Source of the DNA: Phycisphaerae bacterium
GTDB lineage: Bacteria > Planctomycetota > Phycisphaerae > UBA1845
NCBI GenBank assembly: GCA_029260135.1
Contig: JAJDDV010000011.1
Location: 1-64,000 of the forward strand
Direction of reading: 5' to 3'
DNA: 64,000 nt
Shown piece after piece: positions 54,634-62,800 of this stretch; the stretch's first letter is position 1, and each line of letters opens with the position of its first letter. The translations under genes and the position numbers were made by a program. The notes under the pieces are model-generated. The model saw nothing but the letters and a program-made list of their open reading frames with translations, was not told the origin of the DNA and made no database searches.

Positions 54634-55176
54634 ATGCGCTGGGTGATTTTCGCCATCTTCGTCGGATTCGTCGTCACGCTGCAAACCGCCTTCGCGCCGA
54701 GATTCGAGCTGCTCGGCGCCCGGCCCGACTGGCTGATCATCACGGTCGTCTTCATCGCGCTGCACGCCCCCCAGCGAGATGCCGTCATCGGCGCCTGGCT
54801 GATCGGCGCCTGCGCCGACCTGATGACCATCGAGCGTTTCGGCCTGATCGCCCTGGGCTACCTCCTGGTCGCCGTCGTCGTGGCCGGCATCCGCGAGACC
54901 CTTTTTCGCCATCGATGGACCACCCACCTCATCGTGACGATCATCGCCGGTGTTCTGGTGCGGGCGGCGTGGATGGGATACCGGCGCGCCATCTATGACA
55001 CCAACGTGACACTGATGGCAGACCTGACCACCGATGTCGTTCTCGTCACCCTTTACACCGCGGCTTGGGCTCCGATCGCACACATGCTGCTGCTGAAAAT
55101 CGCGGTGCCGCTGGGTTTCAAGAAACCGCGATATTCCTACGCCGGACTCCACCGCACGGGGGGCGGTCATGTTTGA
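54634..55176 (+). CDS. mreD: Rod shape-determining protein MreD
   Basis: The 180-residue protein has five or six membrane helices, with the MreD-like start (VIFAIFVGFVVTLQTAFAPRFELLGARPDWLI) and an AWLIGACADLMTIERFGLIALGYLL segment that matches the family's GFLxDLxxxxPxGL region. It is a membrane part of the peptidoglycan elongation complex. Its last eight nt overlap the start of the PBP2 gene. The basic C-terminus ends HRTGGGHV. Similarity is good but MreD is a variable family. Confidence 0.85.
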   Translation: MRWVIFAIFVGFVVTLQTAFAPRFELLGARPDWLIITVVFIALHAPQRDAVIGAWLIGACADLMTIERFGLIALGYLLVAVVVAGIRETLFRHRWTTHLIVTIIAGVLVRAAWMGYRRAIYDTNVTLMADLTTDVVLVTLYTAAWAPIAHMLLLKIAVPLGFKKPRYSYAGLHRTGGGHV

Positions 55177-57286
55177 CGCCCGCCTCAAGGCGCTGTTGAC
55201 CGTTTTGGCCGTGGTGGCATTGATCCTCGTCGTTCGCCTGGGACAATTGCAGATCGTGCGTGCCGCTCACTATCGGCAGCGCGCCGAACGGGCCCTCGTA
55301 TTGAGGCCCATCACCCTTCCGTTTGTGCGCGGCGACATCCTCGACCGACGTGGCGAAACGCTCGTCCGTGAAGAGCCTTGCTGGCATGTCGCGATCGACT
55401 ACAGCGTTATCGCCGCCGAATTCGGCGACGATCCGGAAGTCTCGCAGGTACTTCCGGGCGATTTGGACCGGATGTGGCAGGACCTGTCACAGTTTGCCTC
55501 TTCGTTTCGACCTCTCTCCGTCGAAGAACTTCGCGGCCGGGCGAAGAGGGTTTTTGAGCGGGTCTCGTCGATTCGGCGAGCGGTGTCGCGGCGTCGCGGA
55601 TTCGACGCGCCGGTGGCGGAGGAGCATACCGCGCACGGGATCATCACGGGATTGGATGCGCGGCAGCAGGTGGCTGCGCGCGAAGGGCTCGCGCGACTCT
55701 ATCCGTGGATTCGTGTCGAGACGTCGTCTCAGCGTCGGGTGTTGGGGGATGGGGTCCCCCTGGCTCATGTGATCGGTCGGCTCGGTCGGGTCGATGCAAA
55801 GCACGTTGCGAATGACCCGCAGGCCGATGACCCGTTTGCGAAATATCGCGCGGATGAGAAGCTCGGCATCAGCGGGGTAGAGCGAGCGGCGGAACGCCGT
55901 CTTCGCGGGCGCCGGGGTCAGCGTACAAAAGATCGTGGCGGTCATTTGGTGGCGGATGGGTGTTTCGATGCGCAGGACGGCGGTGACGTGGTGCTCTCGC
56001 TGGACGCCGACTTGCAGCGCCAGTTGTATGCACTTCTCGGAGAGACCGTCGATCGGGAGGTCGAGGCCTCGGGTGGTTCGCTCGTGGTGCTCGATGTCGC
56101 GAGCCGGGAGGTTCTGGCGCTGGTTTCCTATCCCTCCTATGATCCGAGCCGGTTTCAGGAACTGTACACGGAGCTTCGCAACGACACCGACCGTCTTCCA
56201 TTGCGTTTCCGTGCGGTGGCGAATCGATATGCCCCTGGTTCGACGGTCAAACCGTTGACGTGTCTAACCGGGTTGATGACGGAGACGATCGCCCTGGATA
56301 CGTACGACGAATGCGGCGGATATCTTTTTCCCGATGTTCGGGATCGATGGCGATGTTGGCGTGTTCACGGCACGCGTCTGCGCAAGGCGCACGGCATGAT
56401 CGACGTCGTGGAGGCGCTGACCGGAAGCTGCAATGTCTTCATGTATCGCCTTGGCGAACGCATCGGTGTGAACGGACTGTGCAATGCGTTCGATATGGTG
56501 GGCATCGGGCGTAGAACCGGTACCGGGTTGAGCGAGGAAGTTGGCGGTATCAATCCGACGCCGGGCTGGTTGATGACGCACAAGAACATTCGCGCTACAG
56601 CCGGTACTGCGCGCCTGTTCGCGATCGGGCAGGGCGAACTGTCGATGACGCCGATTCAGGTGGCGAACCTGATGGCCACGTATGCGTCCGGTCGGTATCG
56701 TCCGGTGACGTTGATTCGCACGTCTGAGGAGACGCCGGAATGGACGATCACGGCTTCACCGGCGGAGTGGTCGGCGATCCGCCGGGGGATTTACGGTGTT
56801 GTCAACGATCCCGAGGGTACGGCGTACAAGTATGCTCATTTCGATCACGAGCGATTTGCGTTGTGTGGCAAGACGGGAAGTGCGACGGCTCATCCCTGGC
56901 CGACGGCGTATCGGATTCCGTTTGTCGACAAGAGCGGCGTCGAATCGGTCGCTGTGGTTCGAGCCGGGGCGAAGGGACGGGCGATCGAGCGGTTCAAGGC
57001 GGAACATCCACACGCGGTCTTGGACGTTGCGTACGTAGAGGTCGCGACGAGGTGGCCACCGCTGCCGCCGCCTTCGGACGAGAAGTACTCGCACGCGTGG
57101 TTCGGCGGGTACCTTCAGCCTCTGGACGCCCTGGGGCAGCCCGACTGGTCGCGCACGCCGCCTGTGGCGTTCGCCGTGATGATCGAGTTCGGGGGTAGTG
57201 GTGGTCGCACGACGGGACCGCTGGCGAGGCAGTTGGCAGGGACGTTGGCGGATCTTTACGATGGATCGTGGAACGAAGTCCCTTGA
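55169..57286 (+). CDS. mrdA: Penicillin-binding protein 2 (elongation transpeptidase)
   Basis: The 705-residue protein has an N-terminal anchor helix (residues about 8-28), a dimerisation/pedestal domain (RGDILDRRGETLVREEP) and a transpeptidase domain. The domain carries the active-site S358-T-V-K361 (YAPGSTVKP), S420-C-N422 and K568-T-G570 (CGKTGSA). This is the monofunctional class B enzyme that cross-links peptidoglycan with RodA. After the KTG motif there is a longer insertion (about residues 575-640) not seen in short PBP2s. It overlaps mreD by eight nt. A 382-nt spacer with a dispersed repeat separates it from the RodA gene. Confidence 0.93.
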   Translation: MFDARLKALLTVLAVVALILVVRLGQLQIVRAAHYRQRAERALVLRPITLPFVRGDILDRRGETLVREEPCWHVAIDYSVIAAEFGDDPEVSQVLPGDLDRMWQDLSQFASSFRPLSVEELRGRAKRVFERVSSIRRAVSRRRGFDAPVAEEHTAHGIITGLDARQQVAAREGLARLYPWIRVETSSQRRVLGDGVPLAHVIGRLGRVDAKHVANDPQADDPFAKYRADEKLGISGVERAAERRLRGRRGQRTKDRGGHLVADGCFDAQDGGDVVLSLDADLQRQLYALLGETVDREVEASGGSLVVLDVASREVLALVSYPSYDPSRFQELYTELRNDTDRLPLRFRAVANRYAPGSTVKPLTCLTGLMTETIALDTYDECGGYLFPDVRDRWRCWRVHGTRLRKAHGMIDVVEALTGSCNVFMYRLGERIGVNGLCNAFDMVGIGRRTGTGLSEEVGGINPTPGWLMTHKNIRATAGTARLFAIGQGELSMTPIQVANLMATYASGRYRPVTLIRTSEETPEWTITASPAEWSAIRRGIYGVVNDPEGTAYKYAHFDHERFALCGKTGSATAHPWPTAYRIPFVDKSGVESVAVVRAGAKGRAIERFKAEHPHAVLDVAYVEVATRWPPLPPPSDEKYSHAWFGGYLQPLDALGQPDWSRTPPVAFAVMIEFGGSGGRTTGPLARQLAGTLADLYDGSWNEVP

Positions 57287-57668
57287 GCCTCACCGGCAAT
57301 GACGGGCATGTGCGATGGTCGCGATTGAAGGCATGGCGGCGCTTCGCTTGCCGCCTGCTATGATCATGGGGCCTTCCAGGCTGCAGGAGGTGCATGAAGA
57401 CGTCGGCTGTAGGCGGTACTTCACTGGTTGGAAACTGGAGCCACACGGCATGCCCGCGCCTTCGGCTTGGGCATGGCACCCGCGAGGAATTCCCGCGAGG
57501 CATTCCGGGATAGCCTCGCGCTCTGCTTGGTCATGGCACACTGCCCGTCCCAGGCACTGCTGACAGAGCAGTAGCACACGGCCAGTGGCATCCGACGCAG
57601 TCGGGCTCGGGGCGTCCGCCGGTGTGACGGCGGCGGAAAGATCGCGTTTGGCATGAGACGGTAGGACG
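57287..57668 (+). repeat. Spacer with dispersed two-hairpin repeat, copy 5
   Basis: The AGGAGGTGCAT block begins at 57384 and the CATGCCC ... GGGCATGG hairpin lies at about 57449-57475. Between them sits an insertion (GAAGACGTCGGCTG ... GGAGCCACAC) that replaces the second arm of the first palindrome. It is flanked by a CGCGAGGAATTCC/CGCGAGGCATTCC doublet. This spacer lies inside the elongation gene cluster. Confidence 0.75.
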
Positions 57669-58988
57669 GTGAGACGACCTGTTTGGCATTTGACACCGCC
57701 CGGATGGGTGATCGCGAGCGTGACCGGAGTGCTGCTCACGTTGGGGATTGCGTGCATTTACGTTACGAACACGCACTATTCCGCATCGCATGACGGTACG
57801 GCCAACGCGGCGCGGCAGGGCATCCGCGTTGTGGTGGGTTTGCTCGCGGCGATCGTGGTCATGCGCGTAGGGTACCAGCGTATTGCGGACTTCGCGTACG
57901 CGTTGTTCGTTGCCGCATTGCTGCTATTGGTTCCGCTGCTTCTGGCGCGTGTTTTGAAGACGAGTTTCGGCGGTTTGACGGCCCCGCGGAACGGGGCGTA
58001 TCGCTGGCTTCACCTTCCGGGGTTTCTTCTACAGCCGTCGGAGTTCATGAAGCTGGCGTACGTCGTTGCGCTGGCGTGGTACTTGCGTTATCGGAAGAAC
58101 TACCGGCGTTTGGGGGGATTGATGATTCCGGTCGTCCTGTCGAGCATCCCGCTGGGGCTGATCCTGCTCGAGCCGGATCTGGGCACGGCACTGCTCCTCA
58201 TGCCGGTTCTGTTTGCCATGTTGTTTGTGGCGGGTGCCAAGCTCGGACACCTGGTCCTGATCGTGTTGATCGGGGCGGGTGCGGCGCCGCTGGCGTGGGG
58301 TCAGATCCGTGGGTATCAACGTGCGCGTGTCACGGCGGTTTTTCTTCAATCCGAGCGTTTTCGTCAGGCGGTCATTGATCAGCCGGAACGATTCACGTTT
58401 TTGTCGGATGATCCTCGGCAGGCCAAGCGCCAGGCGATCGAGTGGGCGGCGAGTTCGGGGTATCAGCTGGTTCATTCGAAGAACGCGATCGGGAGCGGGG
58501 GGGTGTTGGGGCAAGGGTGGGGCGCCGGCGTTTACGTCCGCAGCTCGCTGCTCCCCGACCGCCACAACGACTTCATTTTCGCGTTGATCGGGCATCAGTG
58601 GGGGTTTTTCGGGTGCCTGGTCGTTCTGGCGTGCTATGCCGTTCTCGTCCTGGCGGGTGTCCGGATTGCCTCTGCGACGACCGATCCGTTCGGACGATTA
58701 CTGGCGGTGGGCATCGTCGCGCTGATCGTGACGCAGGTGGTGATCAACGTGAGCATCACGGTCGGGCTGCTCCCGATCACGGGGACGACGCTTCCGTTCG
58801 TTTCTTACGGTGGGAGTAGCCTGTTGGCCAGCTTCATGGGCTTGGCTCTTCTGATCAGCGTGTCGCAGAATCGACCGTTTCTCTTGGCGACGCGACCGTT
58901 CGAGTTTCACCGGGGGAACCGGCTGAGATCACCTCTTGTCGATTTAGACGAAGTTCGCGTGTCAGAAGTTGATGAGCACGTCAAATAG
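57669..58988 (+). CDS. rodA: SEDS glycosyltransferase RodA
   Basis: The 439-residue protein starts at a GTG. About ten membrane helices carry SEDS-family hallmarks: GAYRWLHLPGFLLQPSEFMKL with the conserved W-x-x-x-P-x-x-x-QPSE, ILLEPDLGTALLLMPVL, LVHSKNAIGSGGVLGQGWG, the loop LLPDRHNDFIFALIGHQWGF (catalytic Asp in LPDxxxDFIF), and TGTTLPFVSYGGSS. It polymerises peptidoglycan glycan strands together with the PBP2 encoded upstream. The final 40 residues are a hydrophilic tail. Confidence 0.93.
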   Translation: MRRPVWHLTPPGWVIASVTGVLLTLGIACIYVTNTHYSASHDGTANAARQGIRVVVGLLAAIVVMRVGYQRIADFAYALFVAALLLLVPLLLARVLKTSFGGLTAPRNGAYRWLHLPGFLLQPSEFMKLAYVVALAWYLRYRKNYRRLGGLMIPVVLSSIPLGLILLEPDLGTALLLMPVLFAMLFVAGAKLGHLVLIVLIGAGAAPLAWGQIRGYQRARVTAVFLQSERFRQAVIDQPERFTFLSDDPRQAKRQAIEWAASSGYQLVHSKNAIGSGGVLGQGWGAGVYVRSSLLPDRHNDFIFALIGHQWGFFGCLVVLACYAVLVLAGVRIASATTDPFGRLLAVGIVALIVTQVVINVSITVGLLPITGTTLPFVSYGGSSLLASFMGLALLISVSQNRPFLLATRPFEFHRGNRLRSPLVDLDEVRVSEVDEHVK

Positions 58989-59895
58989 CCTGTTGATGGG
59001 GCTTCTTTCGCTGAATGTGTCTGGCAACGTTTTCGCCTGTCGCGCGGCTCGACCGTGCAAAGGTGCCGGGGGGACGAGCGCGCCACGGGCGATGCGTTTC
59101 GTGAGATCGCCGGGCGCAGGCGGGCGAGGCGTTGGGGTGGTTCGGGCTTGGCGGTGCTATGAGGGCGATACGTCGGCCGACGGGCACAGCCACAAACGTC
59201 CTATAACCGATATTGGGATTTCGAAGAACAGGTCTTTGGGGCTAGCAGTTTCTTTTTTTGTCTTGTGAAAGTGAGGGGGTTCGGCTATATTGAGTTCGTA
59301 CTTGACGTTCGAGCCAAGCGGGAGGGCAGCCCGGCTTTTTCGGGTCAGGGCAGTCCATGTGGCTGATCAAAACGGAGTCCTCGGTGGCGAGAGTCTCGCC
59401 CCTGCTTCTGATGCGCGCGATTGCGCGAATCCGTCGGGGCGTTGGCGTGCGCACAACCGGACTCGGCCCATACCCGCTGGCATGAGGGTTCTGTTGAAGG
59501 AAGCCAGCAGGAGGGGCACATCCGTCAAGATTTCAGAACCACGTAGACCGGCCTTTCTCTGAAGAAGCTCGTAAGGCGCAGCGTCTTATCGCTACTCGTG
59601 TGGCGATGTGTGCGGCTGCGAAGTGAAGATTCGGTCATGGTGCCTAGGGCACGCTCTGTTTTTCCGTAGTGGTCGAAGCTCATGGGTCTCCGGTTGGCAG
59701 ACGCGAGGCCACGCTACGGGGAACTGGAGTACGCTCTAAACACAGGAGAGGGCCATGTGTGGCACGTCATTGCGTATGAAATTCGTTTGTTGTCCGGGAT
59801 TCAGGCAGGCGGTAACGGCTCGTCGTCAACGCCCCACGGGCCGGGGCACGACTGGGGTGGTCCGTTTTCGTCGAACCGCATGGGAGGATTCAGGT
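58989..59895. other. Long spacer or leader before giant gene
   Basis: No gene is supported in these 907 nt. A candidate promoter at 59263-59291 would give a leader of about 600 nt before the ATG at 59896. An inverted block CCCGG-cttttt-CGGG-like stem near 59325-59345 and others suggest folding, but I can assign no known riboswitch. Confidence 0.45.
59263..59291 (+). promoter_or_regulatory. Candidate sigma-70-type promoter with long leader
   Basis: TTGTGA at 59263 and TATATT at 59286 are separated by exactly 17 nt, preceded by a T-rich stretch. The predicted start is near 59298, about 600 nt upstream of the giant secreted protein's start codon. Confidence 0.55.
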
Positions 59896-62800
59896 ATGAA
59901 GTCTAGGACGTACGGGCGCGCGGTAGCGCGCAGGATGGATCGATGGACAGGGGCGTGCACCCCGAACGTAGCGCGAGGGCTGCGACCGGCGCTTGGATTG
60001 GTGCTGGTTGCGCTGGCGGTTGTCGGACTTCCCGGCCAAGTTTTGGCGCAGGGATGCCCGTGCAACGGCGATCAGGACGGTGACGGGATTGTCACATTGA
60101 CCGACGTCAATCGGATTGTCGGATGTGTAGGACAGCCGCCGACACCGCCGTGCGACCTGGCTGACGTCAATTGTGACGGCGTGATCGATCAGACGGATGT
60201 TGACGCTGCGATGTGCCAGTTTCAGGGCGGCGGTGGAATCGATCCGACGTGTTGCGCGACGGGTTGTGTTGACGGGCAGGTTTGCACCTCGGATGCCGAG
60301 TGTAATCCGGGCGCCTGCCGGGACAAGAGGTGTCTCGGAGGACCGAACGATCAAGGCTTTTGCGCGAGCGATGCCGATTGTCCGTTCGGCGTCTGTGAGG
60401 GTTCGTGTATCTGTAAGTGTACGCCGCCGGGCGACGATTGTTTCACGACGCCGTGCAACGGGATGACGTTTCTCGATTTCTCGGCGAACGCGATTCCGGC
60501 GGACCATTTCTTTGCGGGTTCGCCTCCGTTTGCGGGGCAGGTGAATCTGGGCGGTCCGGGCGCGTTTCCGGCGGATACGACGGTGAGGCGTCTCGAGACG
60601 ATGTGTTTTCCGGATCCGCTTCCGTCGACGGCTGGTCCGATTCAGGTAGAGATTGTCCAGCTCGACCTCCAGAGTTGCAGCCCGGTCGTCGTGGGTGGGC
60701 AGGCGTTCGACATGTTCGTCGGTCTCGATCCCGCCAACCCTTCACTGGGTGATATGACGGCGACGAAGGAGACGATCGACGGCGGGACGTTCACGTCGAA
60801 CCTGAACATCAACGCGCTGATCTGGTTTGTTCCGGTGGGTGGCGGCGTGGGAACGACGGCGCTACAGCAACCGATTAATCTGACGACGCCGGTCCCTCTG
60901 CCTTGGTTGCAGAATGATCCGGGCACGTTCTGTGGTGCTTCGGGATTCTTCCCTGGTTGGCAGATTGATCCGTTGGCGGGAATTCCATGCTGCGTGATTT
61001 CGTGTCATGCGGGACCGACGCCGACGCACCCTCACTGTGTCCAGGCGCCGGATTGCACGAAGTGCCCGAGTGATCCTCCGCAGGTGGATCCGTGTCCTGC
61101 GCCGGATCCGGTGAATGATCCTTGTGCGGGTCTAGCGGCGACACAATGCCAGCTTGATCCGGTCACGAACGAGGAATGCCGGCCGACTGTCGTTCAGATG
61201 CAGGGTGGCGCGCTCGTCGCAGTCGGATGTCGCTGTATCGAGCCCGGCGTGAAATGCGGTCCCATCGAAATTGACGTCGCGGGGGGCGGTATCCGGTGTC
61301 CTGGTGGATGCCCGCAACCAAATCCCAACGGCATCTGCTCTGTATTCCTCGACGGAACGGCGATGGGAACGGATGCGCTGCCGCTAGGGGCAATTCCCGA
61401 CGGTGCCATCGTCACGTGCGATTGCCCGGGCGGCGGTCCTGATCCGGATCCGCACACGACCATTGATCCAACGGATATTCTGTTCGGCTCGCAGGACGTG
61501 CCTGCGATTCCTGCGGACTTCTTCGAGCCGGGTTCGGAGCCGTTTGATGGGCTCGTGGCCATGGTGGGCGGCGGCACGGACACGTTGGTGCGTCGCTCGG
61601 CTCCCGTTGTCTGTCCTGGCACGGCGATTCCGAGGCCTTGCGACGTGGTCGACATTGAGATCGTCGAGTTGAGTCTCCGTTCGATCCAACCGATCACGGT
61701 GTCGACCGCGGGCGGTGCGGCGTTGAGCGATTGGGACGTTCGCGTAGGTCTATCCAACATCGGTTCGTCGGGGCTGGACGGTCTTACGGCCAGTCGGACG
61801 AATTCGAACGGCGGTCTTTTTGACGCCCATATTCCGGTCCTTCCTCGGCTCACGTTTACGCGGGTCGACAATCCGACCGAGGTTCGCGTTTTGGACTTCG
61901 GCGAGCAGGGCCTGCCGCCGATTCAGATCAACTTTTTCGCGGTTCCGTGGGTGGTGAATTTGAATCCGGAGCTGCAAGGGAACGTGGTCGCGCCGAACGA
62001 CGGGAACTTCGTTCCTGGGATCGAGCATGAGGATATCGGGTTCACGCAGACGGTGCAGCCTGCGACCGGCGTGAGCAAGGGTGGCGGTGTGACGCACACG
62101 GTTCGTCCGTTGACGTTCTGCCCATTGGCGAATGATCAGTTGTGCGCGCCGCTGCAGCAGCGTGACTGCGCGGGTTCGCCGACCAACCTTTGTGAGGCGC
62201 GTCTGGTTCAGGCGATTGCAGGTGGCATCGAGCCGATCGAATGTGCGTGCTTTGATCCGGATGTACCGGGTTGTGGTCCGATCACGGTCGGTTCCGGAGG
62301 AAACTCGGTGAGCTGTCTGGGCACGTGCGCGGCGCCACAGACCCCGCCGTGTCAGATCTGGTCGGATGACGGTACCGGCCCGCGACCTTCGGGTCAGACG
62401 ACGGCGCCGATAGCGGCGTTCCCGCCCGGCGCGATGTTGTTCTGCGACTGTACGCCGCCGTGTCAGAGCGATGCGGAGTGTGACGACGGGAATCCGTGTA
62501 CGAACGATACTTGCCTTGCGGACGGCACTTGTCAGAACACGCTGATTTGCACGACGGACGCGCAATGCGATGACGGAAACTCGTGTACCACGGATTCGTG
62601 TCGTGCGGACGGCTGCTGTGACAACATCCCGGATTGCACAGTCAATTCGGACTGTGACGACGGAGACCTCTGTACGGTAAACGTGTGTGACGCCTTGACC
62701 GGTTGCTGTGTGACGACGTCGATTCCGGATTGCTGTACGAGCGATGCGGACTGCAACGACGGTGATGTTTGCACGAATGACCGTTGTGATCTGGCGGCCC

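Noticed and set aside
59298-59560. Known riboswitch in the leader
   Set aside because: I could not match the conserved cores of cobalamin, TPP, SAM, glycine or c-di-GMP riboswitches.
59290-59562. 90-codon frame in the leader of the giant gene
   Set aside because: Starts at a TTG inside the promoter region without a ribosome site; Arg/Pro-rich composition with no family features.
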